Shown here in pieces: positions 1 through 10,976 of a stretch of 64,000 nucleotides of DNA (positions are counted from its first letter, which is position 1; each line of letters begins with the position of its first letter). Location: the NCBI GenBank assembly GCA_038380435.1, contig JAWZYU010000019.1, positions 28,297,801 to 28,361,800 on the forward strand, given 5' to 3'. Position numbers and translations under genes: made by a program. This DNA comes from Ryuthela nishihirai (Eukaryota > Arthropoda > Arachnida > Araneae > Heptathelidae). The notes below the pieces were generated by a model. That model did no database searches, had not been told where the DNA came from, and saw only the letters and a list, made by a program, of their open reading frames with translations.

Positions 1-540
1 AGTCCATGACGAACTTTTGAGAATCCAAAATTGTTGCTGCACACCAGGGAAAAAATATGCATAACTTTTCAGGAACATATTTCTCACTGCCATATTAAGG
101 GTTAAGAGGAAAATGGTATCGGAAAGGCTCTAATATACAAAGGAAATTATTCGGAGTTAAAGGGTCTGTTTTGGTATTGAAAGCTAACTGTTCCTTCTGT
201 CGTATCGTAAACAGGAATCTTCCTTTCAACGTTGGGAAACTGGGAGAAAATTTGAATGCGAAAATGACGAATTTAATGATAAAGTTACGACTTTAAGTAA
301 AAAACTCTGTAATATAAAATTTAATAAAAAACTTTATAAAATAAATTTTTCTAAAGCCCTTTTTGAAAAAAAAATGTTTTGGAAAATTTGCTGCGCATAG
401 TTTGAAAAAACACTGTGTTAGATAGAAACCAATAAAATTATAATATTAATAAAATAATAAATATTATTTTAGAGAAGTACTAATGAAATAGAAACAGTCA
501 TATTTTCCAAATCTTCAATTAGCTTAAAATTGAAATAAAG
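1..540. other. AT-rich stretch, nothing recognised
   Basis: No frame of useful length, no repeat structure and no RNA box motifs were recognised. The stretch is rich in A/T runs and ends where the R1 dispersed repeat begins. Confidence 0.5.
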
Positions 541-700
541 TTAAAATTAACGAATATTGATAACGGCATATTCAATGCTAGAGATTTGAAATTTTGTTGG
601 TAGAATGTGATTGTCAAGTGATTTACATTGCCAACATCAATTTGCTCCCTTAGTCCCAGGAAGGCGAAAAACACATTTTTTTTTCAAGAGATAATTTAGA
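541..700 (+). repeat. R1 dispersed repeat, single partial unit
   Basis: This segment matches part of the ~320-bp unit found in tandem at 19364-20250 and inverted at 13142-13620. Shared landmarks are the GAAATTTTG run, the 'ATTGCCAACA' stretch and the 'TTAGTCCCAGG' stretch followed by a T-run and AGAGATAATTTA. Only part of one unit is present. No coding potential is seen. Confidence 0.6.
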
Positions 701-865
701 AATTACTCCTGAACTGGATATCCATTAATTAAATATTGCTAAGTGCGTCTTTTGAATTATCCATAAGTTTGGCTTTCCGCCGTTAGAGGGCGCTAAGATC
801 GGAAAAAGTCAATCTTCATTCTCTTTGAAAACGAGAGTTCCATATTCACCAGAGGCGATATGCTG

Positions 866-1211
866 TCCCTGCAGTTCCCAGGTTCGAGTCCAACTGGGTC
901 AGCATAGAGATTTATGTTCGCAAAACCCCCCACCATGCCCACGGTCAGTAAGGGACCCCGAAGGGCTTGAAAAGGATGACGTTCGTCGCATAGGACGTTA
1001 TGCCGTGGCCCCGTGTGCGGGAGAGAGCCATATCCTGTGCACGTTAAAGAACACGCTGGATGGCCTTGATGGGAGGCTACCATCTGTCTCCCATAGCTAC
1101 CCAATTGGTCCTTTCCCCACAACCTTTTCTGAGCTCTCGGGTCCGTTTGACCAGGATATTTAGCCTATTATGTGAGAAAAAGTGCAGATCAGAAGTAAAA
1201 CAACCCAACAG
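866..1211 (+). mobile_element. SINE-1 copy, 5' truncated
   Basis: The copy starts inside the tRNA-like head just before the B box (GGTTCGAGTCC near 881); the A box is missing. The body and the AAAACAACCCAAC tail follow in order. The upstream 814-865 stretch (TTCTCTTTGAAAACGAGAG, then GAGGCGATATGC) is shared with 22919-22970, so this copy abuts another dispersed repeat rather than unique DNA. No target-site duplication was found. Confidence 0.85.
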
Positions 1212-1601
1212 TAAATAGTTCCATGTTTTATGATTCTTTCCAACGTAAACTATTATTAGGTTTAGTTTGTGGAAGCGAACAATTAGAAACGCCGTTTTTA
1301 ATTCCGGACTATTGTATAGAACTAGATAATGTCTAATTTCTTTTACACCGTTACATTTGTGACTAAAACAGTTGTCATAGAAGCTCCCAAACGAGTTGAA
1401 GATTGGAATATTTTCAGACTTCTCATCTTACTTTTCGTAGTTAACAGGTCACAGGGACCTATTCCAAGTGTATTAAACACTTATTGGACAAGAGACTCTT
1501 TGATGAGTAAATGCAGCTCCATTCATTCTGTGAAACAAAGTATATATATTAAGGTCCGAACAGCTCCTGGCAATTCTTCTAGTTTTGTATAATTATAATC
1601 A
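1212..1601. other. No feature recognised
   Basis: Mixed-composition DNA with only a short open frame (1329-1592, +) without any recognisable motif. Confidence 0.4.
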
Positions 1602-2081
1602 TCATTTTATGATGTATTTTCGAAAAACATTCTTGTGATACATATTTTCTGTTTGCTGCTTGCAAATGTTAACTCCTGCTCTCAAAGGCATGCTGCCATT
1701 TGCAGTATTTGTTTTGTGATCGCTACCCCTAGTTTCGGTTTCTGTCGGATTATAGCACTGATGCTGGTTAAGTGCACATATTGTTTCGTGCTCTTTCCAA
1801 TCATCCGTACCACAACTCAGTTTTAGGAGAATTTCGAGCTGAGAATCGGATGCTAATTGGTTAAGTTTAACACCTGTTTTTCTGTTCACTGTAGTGCCTT
1901 TCCAAGCCCATTGGTGATCACTATGTTCAATACTCGTTAGGGTAGTTTTAGGGAACTCTGCATCAGCCAAATATAAATTCCTAATTGTTCTTGGAATTGT
2001 GGGAAAAAGTGCTTTTCTATTATGATTTCTGCTTTCAAAACATAATTCGGTAATCAAAATGAGCACCATTCGGACTTTCAT
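1602..2081 (-). CDS. Unrecognised 159-codon frame, possible LINE endonuclease remnant
   Basis: This is the longest open frame in the window not explained by a known element. It begins with ATG at 2081-2079. Composition is protein-like, not low complexity. Roughly residues 53-88 (HSDHQWAWKG..NRKTG..LNQLASDSQLEILL) loosely resemble the H..W..N..G..L...L.IL pattern of AP-type endonucleases of Jockey-like LINEs, but the flanking catalytic motifs are not visible. It may be an old retrotransposon scrap, a host exon or chance. No promoter, splice signal or neighbour supports a gene. Confidence 0.18.
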   Translation of the reverse strand: MKVRMVLILITELCFESRNHNRKALFPTIPRTIRNLYLADAEFPKTTLTSIEHSDHQWAWKGTTVNRKTGVKLNQLASDSQLEILLKLSCGTDDWKEHETICALNQHQCYNPTETETRGSDHKTNTANGSMPLRAGVNICKQQTENMYHKNVFRKYIIK

Positions 2082-2174
2082 TATTATATTAGGTATTTTC
2101 TGTCTTTCATTAATGAATCGCTCTTAGTCTTTATAATGATGTGACTCAAGAATTTAATGTCTATATAAATTATA

Positions 2175-3702
2175 CACTGCTCACAAAGATTAGGGGATAT
2201 TTCAAAATGAATATGAAGCGATAAAAAAAGAAGCATTTCATTTTTTTTATTAAACAAGAACATCAGAAAAGCAAGCGACAAGTCAAAGAAAGTTGTTCGA
2301 TTATGCAAATGAGATGCAAAACCAACTTCTATTTCATTGGTGAAAATGCACTGTACAAAAGGCCGAAAATACTGGAGTATCTGCACGTTCTCTGATCTTG
2401 AAAGTGCACATCCTGCAATTTCCCAGCCCTTGCAGTGTCCCTGCAACACGATTTGCCCGAATGCGAAGCCTGGAGAGCCATAGGACGTCTTGAAGCTGGT
2501 CAAACACAGACGACAGTGGCAACAGCACTTGGAACATCCCAAAGCGTGATTAGCAGACTGTGGAATCGCTTTCAAGAGACTGGCACAGTACGAAGAAGAC
2601 GAAGGCAGGATGGCCCATCTGCCACAACAGCAAGAGATGACCGCTACTTGACCTTATTGGCAAGAAGGAACAGGCGCAGCAATGCAACAGAGCTGCGGGG
2701 ACAGTTTCTTGCTGCAAATGGATGACGGATATGAACCCAGACCATACGAAATCGGCTCCATCGTGTTGGACTGCATGCCCGGCGACCAATGCTATGCATT
2801 CCGTTATCTGCTGAACACCGTAGAATTCGTAGAAGGCGGCTGATGAGCATCGTCATTGGACCGGTGATGAGTGGTCAACTGTCCTCTTCTCTGACGAGTC
2901 ACGGTTCAGTCTGCAGCCTGACAATCATCGTGTCTTGATCTGGCGTGAACGAGGAACACGGGAGAATCCACGTTTCATGCGAGAAAGGGACTCCTTCGGT
3001 GGTGGTGGAATCATGGTGTGGGCTGGCATCAGCATTGGTGGTCGTACCGACCTCCACGTCATCAGAAACGGATCGCTGACTGCTGTCAGATATCGAGATG
3101 AGGTCCTGCACCCTATAGTGGTACCCTATGCTGGAGCAGTTGGAAATAACTTTCTTTTCATGGACTATAATGCAAGGCTCCACCGTGCGCATCTCATCAA
3201 CAACATGCTTCAGGAGGCAGGAATCGAACGCATGGACTGGCCTTCATGTTCTCCAGACCTGAATCACATTGAACATGCTTGGGATGCACTGGGAAGACAT
3301 CTGGCAAACCATCCAATGCCTCCCACAACACTTCTTGAGCTGTAAGTTGCCCTGGAGCAAGAGTGGCAGAGGATCCCACAAGAACTGCTGGACATTCTGA
3401 TCCTGTCCATGCCCCATCGCTGTCAGTGTGTTTTGGCAGTCTTGGGTGACATACACCCTACTGAACAATCAATGTGTGCCACTCTCGTCCAGTTTAACAT
3501 GCTTCTGTTCACCCCCACCAATATGTCACTTGCTACTCAATCACGACAATTGAGTTTGCATCTCATTTGCATAATCCAACAACTTTCTTTGACTTGTCGT
3601 TTGCTTTTCTGATGTTCTTGTTTAATAAAAAAAAATTCAAAGGCTTCTTTTTTTATTGCTTCATATTCATTTTGAAATATCCCCTAATTTTTGTGAGCAG
3701 TG
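2175..3702 (+). mobile_element. Tc1-like DNA transposon, complete ends, inactive
   Basis: The 1528-bp element is bounded by inverted repeats beginning CACTGCTCACAAA and ending TTTGTGAGCAGTG, each flanked by a TA dinucleotide (2173-2174 and 3703-3704), the target duplicated by Tc1/mariner transposases. The TIRs are long, similar over about 146 bp (2175-2320 against about 3556-3702), the layout of Tc1 families with extended IR/DR-type ends. The interior carries a broken DD34E transposase. The element is full length, so its death is due to point changes and small indels rather than deletion. Confidence 0.93.
2435..3500 (+). pseudogene. Tc1-like DD34E transposase pseudogene
   Basis: Tc1 transposases cut and paste the element by a DDE nuclease after binding the TIR through paired helix-turn-helix domains. 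The N-terminal part (2435-2725) has a Tc1-type HTH (GQTQTTVATALGTSQSVISRLW) and a basic linker. The catalytic part carries FSDESRF at about 2890-2910, then MDYNARLHRA near 3160-3190 and SPDLNHIEHAWD near 3253-3285. Damage: frameshifts near 2725 and 2842, an in-frame stop at 3343-3345, and the second catalytic Asp (the residue before N-A-R) replaced by Tyr. Spacing from that position to the Glu is 34 residues. No ATG remains at the expected start; GTG at 2435 opens the frame. Confidence 0.9.
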
Positions 3703-3792
3703 TATTTGGCATTTTCCATTCCAAATAACGTAAATTATGAGATGGTAAAAAAATATACTTTAAAGTTTAAATACATATAGAGGAAAAATGTC

Positions 3793-3880
3793 ATTAGACG
3801 GGTGGGATCTGAACCCACGAGCTCCTGATAAGATGTCAACCGCTGTCTGACCGCTGAGCACCGCGAACTGACCATGAACA
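3793..3880 (-). other. tRNA-like pseudogene or SINE head
   Basis: Read on the minus strand there is a B-box-like GGGTTCAGATCC with a perfect 5-bp T-stem (GTGGG/CCCAC) and an A-box-like TGCTCAGCGG upstream. The 5' acceptor strand that would pair with CCGTCTA is not seen and the anticodon stem is weak, so this is not a functional tRNA. It is unlike the SINE-1 and SINE-2 heads and may be the head of a third SINE. Confidence 0.4.
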
Positions 3881-4055
3881 ATTATCTTCTATTAGTGGCT
3901 TTAAGCGTTATACTATAGAATTACTCATTGGGAATGTATTTGACTGTAACTGAAGACTCTGGGCTAGAACGCGTTTTGCAGGTTAATGCACATGACCAGC
4001 CCACGTCAAGTGATATGGTATTTCTTTTTTTTAAGCCAACACGCCAGGTATCAAG

Positions 4056-4435
4056 TTGGGTTGGGTTGTTTTACCTCTGAGCGGCACTTTTTTGCTCACC
4101 ATGGGCTAAATGGCCAGGTCACATGGACCCCGAAGGCTCAGAGAAGGTTGGGGGAGGGGACCCACTGGAACAGCTGTTGGGAGACAGATGGTAGCAGACC
4201 ATCCAGCGTGTTCTTTAACGTGCACAGGGTATGGCTCTCTCGCACACGGGGCCACGGTTTAACGTCCCATCCGACGGACGGCGGCCTTTCCAAGCTCATC
4301 GGTGTCCCCTACTGAACGTGGGCAGGACGGGGAATTTTGCGGAGATAAATCTCAACGCTGACCCAGCTGGGACTCGAACCTGGGAACTACAGATTACGAG
4401 CCTGGCGCACTACCGACTGAGCCACCCCCGCCCCT
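4056..4435 (-). mobile_element. SINE-1, full length, young subfamily
   Basis: Flanked by a perfect 12-bp target-site duplication CCAGGTATCAAG (4044-4055 and 4436-4447). The tail is at the left and the tRNA-like head (A box in GGTGGCTCAG, B box GGTTCGAGTCC on the minus strand) ends at 4435. Young diagnostic states CACCATGG, CACATGG and CTACAG are all present. Confidence 0.95.
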
Positions 4436-4447
4436 CCAGGTATCAAG

Positions 4448-4746
4448 CGTAAGCATTATTGTTCAATTAATAGGATCTCACAGGAATACACTTGTTGGTG
4501 ATATATTAAGTGATGAAATATTAAGGTGACATATTGATCATAATATATTAATATATAATATAAGTATATCTGTGAGGATTCTATAATTTCAAGTTTAAAG
4601 TTTGTATATTTGAATATTATAATACGAAATATAAGGTATAATATATGAACAATTAAAAATGGTTAGCGGCATGCATTTCTGTATAAAGGTTTTCCGATGC
4701 GTCATAATTATTTTTCTCCCTAACTGATCCCGGACTCGATAATTAT
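4448..4746. other. AT-rich, nothing recognised
   Basis: Dominated by TA-rich tracts around 4530-4660; no frame or motif. Confidence 0.4.
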
Positions 4747-5080
4747 GGGCAGTCGTTGTCTCAGATTGTAGTGCGCCAGGCTCGTAATCTGCAGTTCCTA
4801 GGTTCGAGTCGCACCTAGGCTATGGCTGAGATTAATCTCCGCTAAACACTCAACCTGCCTTCGGACCATCGATGTTCTTAGAAAGGCTGCTGTCCGTCGC
4901 ATGTCCGTGGATCCGTGTGTGGATCCCTGTGCACGTTAAAGAACACGCTAGATGGCCTTGAGAGGCGACGACCATCTGTCTCCTAACGACTGTCCAGTGA
5001 ATCCCCTTCCCCAACTTTCTCTGAGCCCTTGGGATCCTTGTGACCTAGACATTTAGCACATTGTATGAAAAAACAACCAA
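4747..5080 (+). mobile_element. SINE-1, old and diverged
   Basis: Head (TGTCTCAGATTG..GTGCGCCAGGCTCG, then GGTTCGAGTCGC) through to a decayed AACAACC tail. About 15-20 percent diverged by eye, with several small deletions in the body. ATAATTAT occurs at both borders and may be a short target-site duplication. Confidence 0.85.
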
Positions 5081-6105
5081 AGCTAATAATTATCGAATTG
5101 ATTCGGGCCCTCCTGGGCTCAATGATTTCGGAGTCAAAAATTTGAGCTTGAAAGTCATGTATGTCATAAAATATAAAAGCTGTAAAAATTATATATAAAA
5201 ATATTTACTTTCGAATTTAGGCATTAAGTATTATTATAACAATTATATTAGTCGTAAAACATTTAACACCACGTTAATATTATTATCCTGTTACAGAAAG
5301 TATCCTTGTCTCTGTTTTGTTCGGTAATATTCTAAGATGTCTACAAGCCCAGCTATCAATGTAATATTCATAAGGTAGAACCGATGAAATGCAGAAATTA
5401 TGTTATTTAAGGAAGCTGAAACTTTGTTAGTATTCTGATCAAAAGAAAAAATTCCTAATGCAGGTAATCTTTCTTGGCGACAGATATCGATTATAAAAAA
5501 AGAACATTTTTGTGCGGTCGCATGCAAGGAAAAGAAAACGTGCACATGGATGAAAAAAAACCCCAGCATCTTTATAACAAAGACGGAGAAAAAAATATGT
5601 ATGTAAAAAAGTATTCACATCATTTGCTTAGATTGTTTTTTGTAAGCAAGGCTTAACTCTTTCTTTGTTGGCGTCGATTTTTTTTTGCGATATTTTTATT
5701 ATTATTTATTCGTTTTTACTTTAAAAAAACTTTTTTACCATTATAGTTTTTGCGATTTTAATTCCAATCTGAGCATTGTAATCTGATTAAATACCGCAGT
5801 GGAACAGTTAATCGTGTTTCCTTTTTATTGTTGTTTTTTTTATTCATTTAGTGATTTGTTTTTGTCGCTAAGAAAAACCGAACAATAAGAATTGTACACA
5901 CAGTTAATTTCATGTTCTTAGAGTATTCTGAAATCTTCAGCAATAATTTTTTATCCAGGTAAAATCCATTTTGGAAAGTTCTTTTCAGATATATTATTAT
6001 TTATAAATTCCAGATATCTAATATATATCAATTTCCAAGGATATTGCCGAGTTGATTCACAATAAAATTAATTGCCTTATGGCAATAGCGAGCCATGCAA
6101 CTGTG
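5081..6105. other. Long AT-rich gap, nothing recognised
   Basis: Contains short frames on both strands around 5290-5660 that overlap each other and show A-run composition rather than codon structure. No repeat family of this window is evident. Confidence 0.4.
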
Positions 6106-6181
6106 CCGTTATTCATAATGTATCTACCATTAAATATTTAATCCCGTTATTCATAATGTATCTACCATTAAATATTTAAGT
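6106..6181 (+). repeat. 38-bp tandem duplication
   Basis: A 38-bp unit starting CCGTTATTCATAATG at 6106 recurs at 6144 with almost no change, so the duplication is recent. It lies in AT-rich DNA with no other structure. Confidence 0.85.
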
Positions 6182-6704
6182 GTAAATTTTGATGACAATT
6201 TAAAAGGGAATAATCACATATAGTCTGTAATTGCAAAAGTTAATGTGTAATTGTTTTATAACCTGCTTAAGATAACTATTAGATCTACCTAGTTTAAAAA
6301 AAATGTATATTATGCTGTAGTTTATTTCAAATATTCAATACGCAATTATTATATGGGATGGGGAATTTGAAATTTATCTGAAACGATTAATTCAAATGCA
6401 AAAGTATATTGTTAAAAACAAATATCATGATGTATCAAGATAAAGTTTTTTGTAAGTGCAGTTCTTTAATATTAACAATTTTAATTTGTAAACCTGTTTC
6501 TTATATCCACATACAATTAAAGAAGAGTTGAAGATGGTATCTAATACTTACAACAACTGTAATTTAGCTTAATGTGTTCTGAAATCTAATTTAGAATACA
6601 AATCTACAATTTACTGAAACTTGCATAACTGATTCAAGTTGTTATTCCTTTTCGTCCCTTTCACAAGTCCCTTGATTCATTTACCGCCTATATGCCCCGC
6701 CTCA

Positions 6705-7215
6705 TTAAAATTAGATTCCTATATTTTATCAGTGGGAATCTAACTTCGAAGCTCTATAACTTCTACAATATGCCTTTAATAGAAAAATGGTGCTAAAGGT
6801 AAATTAAAGATCAATATCAAATCTATTTAAATATCGGTTTTCAACAATATTCGTTCAGTATTTAAAGAGTCATGGAAGCTGGAATATTTCACAACACTAA
6901 TGCTTCATAAGAATTTATTTAAAATATAAATAAACTTAAATAATAAGTATTGTTTTAAAACATTTATTAATAAAATAAATTTTAAAATGTGTAATGATTT
7001 TTTTTTAATATTAGGAAATTATAAGTGTTTTTTATAAAACAATATGATTTACTGTTAAATATTACAGCTTTCATAACTCTCTAAATACAGAAGGAATATT
7101 ATTGAAAAATCACGATTTAAATAAATTAAAGATCATAGTCAGTTCTATCCTTAGTCACATTTTTCTATTAAATGCATATTTTAGAAGTTATATTCCCTTT
7201 GGTATAACATGTGAA
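6705..7215. mobile_element. R4 foldback element, older copy
   Basis: Left arm (about 6705-6890) and right arm (about 7055-7215) are inverted complements with many mismatches; shared landmarks are CAACAATATTCGTTCAGTAT at 6842-6861 and its diverged complement near 7103. The AT-rich centre (TTAATAAAATAA) matches the centre of the better copy at 26154-26764. Terminal CACTGG ends are not preserved here. Non-coding. Confidence 0.65.
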
Positions 7216-8689
7216 TTCTCTATTATTTCGATAGGCAGTGTGAGACTGATTGGACAGTGACTTTTCATAGTTCATGTATCGATTGAGAAAAAAAAAAAAA
7301 CGTTTCCATGACAATATTTCTTTCAACGATAAAATAGACATTTCCCCTAAAATATTTATACTCAATATTATAATAATTATATTAAACTTAAATAGGATGC
7401 CTACTACATTGAACTTGAACACGTATAATTATTCAACTTTTCCCAGTGTCGTAGTCAACCACCTTGCAATTTCTATTCATCCCCTAGATGATGCGGGTCC
7501 AATATAGCTGCCCAGCGCATGTTCTGTCGGAGCGCTCGAAGTTGCTGTTAATAAAGCCATATATGCTTGAAAGATAATAATGGCCTACACGGTAAATCAC
7601 TCGCCTCTTTCCCGGTCATAGCACCAGCTGCAGAGATCGGCGAATGTTGGCAATATTGGCTGTTCGCAAGGGATGCTGTAGTGGCCTCTAGTGCCAGTGA
7701 TGATCTATGGAGTAAGTCGCCTTCCTGACAGGCTATGTTTATGAGTAGCGCAATGATCAAGGCAAACTGCACCTCATTACCGAAACTTGCGAGGTGGTGT
7801 GTTGGCTTCTGCTATATGTCAAGCACCTCGTGGTACTCTTTGCTATCCCCTCTTCTACTTCCTTTCACCCCCTCCCTCCTCACATATTCCTCCTTTGCCA
7901 ATGGTCAGCTACTTCGACCAGACTCAGCAACATAAACTCGGAGATACTTCCTTAATAAACAATAAGATGGCCAAAACGTGTGAGCGGAAATTAGACTTCG
8001 TTTCCACGGCGGTTTATCTGGGGATCCCTGTGCGCTGACTTACTGCTGCTCTCTAATGAGGCTGTTTCGCGGAGAAATTTACGGATCTCAATTCTGCAGG
8101 GAGTGAGGAATAAGGTCATTTTCGCCCCTTAAGTTGTTTAATTCGTTCACTTATCTGTTAAAACAATCAACCGAGTTTTGCCTTTACGAATGGATGATTC
8201 TGAGACGCGAGTTGATTGACGATACTATGTATTCGTACGTGATGGAGTTGCAGTTATGTACAGATAAGGATATGAGCGATTTATTGACATTTAGGCGCGC
8301 GTGACGATAGCTGTGAACATGGCTGCACGTCTGGGTATTCTTGTGCGTGTAGCTGTCATTGTGTGCATGTGTGTGTGTGTATATATGGAAATATTGATGT
8401 GGAATGGTTGTTGTAGTTCTACACGTTCTACACACTTTCCTGTAATGTACCTAACTTGTAAACCGTCACGTTTCTCACGCCAGTGTTGTTCATCAAACGA
8501 GAATAGGATGTTTAAAGTTTTCAAACAACATTGTCAATATCAGCACGTTATCCTTTTAATACTTTGAATTGTCATTATGGATATGTGGCATACAACGAGT
8601 AGATCATTGCGTGATGGGCTCGTTATAGGAGTTTTACTGTTCCAGGTCTTATCGTGTAGTACTGTTTCGTGGTTTTGGCTGCGGTAATT
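7216..8689. other. Mixed, GC-richer stretch without recognised genes
   Basis: The stretch 7480-8160 has more GC than the neighbourhood and contains none of the window's repeat families, so it may be unique host DNA. Short frames occur on both strands but lack motifs. A short TG-rich microsatellite lies near 8365-8385. Confidence 0.35.
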
Positions 8690-8765
8690 TACGGAGTCAT
8701 CATCAAGTTTGGAAAGGCCCCCGTCCGTCTGATGGGACATTAAGCCATGGCTCCGCACGGGGGTT
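8690..8765 (+). mobile_element. SINE-1 internal fragment
   Basis: Only the central body (TTGGAAAGGC..CGTCCGTC..GATGGGACATTAAGCC) remains; neither head nor tail is present. Confidence 0.7.
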
Positions 8766-8920
8766 ATTTACAGGTTGACAAAACACTTTCGATAGACTTG
8801 ACATGAAGCATTTAATTAACATCTGTCTAGTGCAGGGCTTTCCAACGTTAGGCGAATTGCACGCTAATTTGCAAAATGGAGGGGGGAAATGCACATTGTG
8901 AAATTGCTCTATGGCTGATA

Positions 8921-9391
8921 GCTTGGTTTAACTCTCAGTGTCACTTTCTTGCACACAATGGGCTAAACGGCCAGGTCACAAGGACCCTGAAGGCTCAGAG
9001 AAGGTTGGGAGAAGGAACCCATCCAGTGGGTTCCTTCTCCCAACCTTCTCTGATACAGCTGTTGGATATTATTTATTACTGTTTGGATAGCCCAACCTTC
9101 TCAGATACAGCTGTTGGGAGATAGATGGCAGCCTCCCGTCAAGGCCATCTAGCATGTTCTTTGACGTGCACATGTGTTTTTTTAGGGTGTGACTCTCCCA
9201 CATACGGATCCACGGGTTTAGCGTTCCATCCGAAGGACGGTAGACTTTTCTAGCCTATTGGTGTCCCCTATTGACTGAGGGGAGGGCGGGGAGTTTTGCG
9301 GAGGTAAATCTCAACGCTGACTCAGCTGGGACTCGAGCCTGGGAAATGCAAATTACGAGCTTGGTGCGCTACCGATTGAGCCAACCCTGCC
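8921..9391 (-). mobile_element. SINE-1 with internal palindromic rearrangement
   Basis: Bounded by a perfect 12-bp duplication CTATGGCTGATA (8909-8920 and 9392-9403). It is about 80 bp longer than standard because part of its own sequence is repeated in inverted and then direct orientation at 8996-9120. The head with B box ends at 9391. The rest follows the family order. Confidence 0.92.
8996..9052. repeat. 26-bp perfect inverted repeat inside SINE-1
   Basis: Arms 8996-9021 and 9027-9052 are exact complements around a 5-bp loop. The right arm is an inverted copy of SINE body sequence, so it arose by template switching or fold-back repair during or after insertion. Confidence 0.95.
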
Positions 9392-9439
9392 CTATGGCTG
9401 ATACTTAAATATTCAGCTCAATTGGTGTTTCCAACATGG

Positions 9440-9498
9440 CTTGGGCTTATTTACCTATGAGTACACAATGGGCTAATTATCTATGTCACAAGGCCCCT
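9440..9498 (-). mobile_element. SINE-1 tail fragment
   Basis: Matches the family 3' region (TTATTTACCTATGAG..ACACAATGGGCTAA..GTCACAAGG). The rest of the copy is missing; it stops where the R2 repeat begins. Confidence 0.65.
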
Positions 9499-9620
9499 TT
9501 CAGAATTCTATTAAGGGTAATAGAGGCAAAAATTATTAAAGTTATTTATATTTCATGCAATTTTCAAGAAATTTTTAAAAACCTGTAAAAAGGAGGGGAA
9601 AATGTTATACTGCATTGGAA
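9499..9620 (-). repeat. R2 dispersed repeat, partial
   Basis: Complementary to parts of 11265-11400 and 44850-44975 (AAGGGTAA, a run near GAAATTTTTAAA, GGAGGGGAAAA, TGCATTGGAA). Unknown class. Confidence 0.6.
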
Positions 9621-9627
9621 TTCAGTC

Positions 9628-9842
9628 TCTTACCCCCCCCCCTTTTTACATTTTCCAGCTCGATTGTGTTTCCTGCCCCCCCCCTTACATTTTCCAGCTC
9701 GATTGTGTTTCCTGCCCCCCCCCCTCAATTTTGTTTTATAGATCCGGGCCTGACCCCCCCCCCCTTTTTTTTTACATTTTTCCAGCTCGATTGTGTTTCC
9801 TGCCCCCCCCCCTCAATTTTGTTTTCCAGATCCGGGCCTGAT
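9628..9842 (+). repeat. C-tract tandem array
   Basis: Three occurrences of a block containing TTCCAGCTCGATTGTGTTTC, each bounded by runs of 8-12 C, plus two copies of a GATCCGGGCCTGA segment. Frames through it read as Pro/Phe-rich low complexity and are not genes. The C runs are prone to slippage and to assembly error. Confidence 0.85.
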
Positions 9843-10976
9843 AGCAATAATGAACCTCATTCGATTGGAATTAATTTCAACATCTCTAAATTTGTCCCCT
9901 TCCCACCTTCTTAAATCCAATGAGCAAACGAAATAATTCTTTATTTTTAATCCTTCGAGGAGATGCATTTAGAGTTTATAACTCTGCTGTCTTCGATCCT
10001 TCCCAATCTATACTCCCACCGACCCATTTGAAAAGTGGTCCTGACTACGTTAAAGGTTGGGAAACCCTGACTTAAATGATAAAGAAGAAGAAAAACCTGG
10101 AGAATGTCTATGCAAATCAGATACAAAAAATTCTGAGCACATTCCAGTAATCATAGGACGGTAAAGAAATCGCATCTTTCGCTTTCGATTTGAAATGCCT
10201 CTTCCGATAGAAAGATGAAGAAGAGGGAAGGTGATGGTGGAGGGAGAGGAGGAGAAGGGGGGATGAGAACGGAGAAGAGAGGCAACATAAAGTAAGAAAA
10301 GCCAAAAAGACGGGAATGGCAGAACGACATAGAACAGCCGAACTCGGGTACTCAGGGCGAGCGAGCGCAACGTATTCGCCGGCGCACAAATTCTACTAAA
10401 AGCGAAAAAGCTCACTGCATGGGCGCAAGAGATTATGGATGAAAATCTGCAAAGTAGGTCGCACGTGAGATGAAACTTTGCTGTAACGGCAGTCGAAAGG
10501 TCAGTGATTCCTGGTGCCGTCGTAAAGAGTCGAGAGAGAATTCTTCGGGAGGAGGGTGGCGATAGCAAAAGGAAGCGCCGAAATACGATGACAGCGTTTC
10601 ATCCTCTGCACTCGGGAAGTTTTCGGGACGATATTTTTTTTGCTCTCTTTCTGAGCTCCTCGTGAAAACGTGCGTGTGCTACATTGGTTTCATCTTTATC
10701 TGCATGCATTGGAATGGAGAGAAAAAAGGCTCCACGTTGAACAACTGCATTGCGTTATACACAGTTCGTTCTGTTTAGAGTTGAAGTCTGATTGCTGGAA
10801 AAGAAGTTAGTTTGTGTTAGAGCAGTTTAGGAATAAAAGCGTAATGTTTTCATTTATTTTTGTTTATAAGATTAGTATAATGTGATGAAGTATACCGGAG
10901 TAATCCTTCGGTTTAACGCATTTTACGGCATATAAGAGATTATTTGAAGTCATTTGCTGAAAACTGACGCCTGGTA
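9843..10976. other. No gene recognised; contains a polypurine tract
   Basis: From about 10198 to 10285 the plus strand is almost purely A/G (GAAGAGGGAAGG..GGAGGGAGAGGAGG). CpGs are commoner at 10310-10620 than elsewhere. A 172-codon minus-strand frame (10050-10568) exists mainly because the complement of the purine tract lacks stops; it has no recognisable domain. A promoter-like role is possible but unsupported. Confidence 0.4.

Noticed and set aside
9602..9914. Overlapping Pro/Phe-rich frames
   Set aside because: Products of C-runs in a tandem array, present in two frames at once.
10050..10568. Minus-strand 172-codon frame, one of the longest in the window
   Set aside because: Kept open by the polypurine tract; Ser/Pro/Phe-rich and without a domain or conserved motif.
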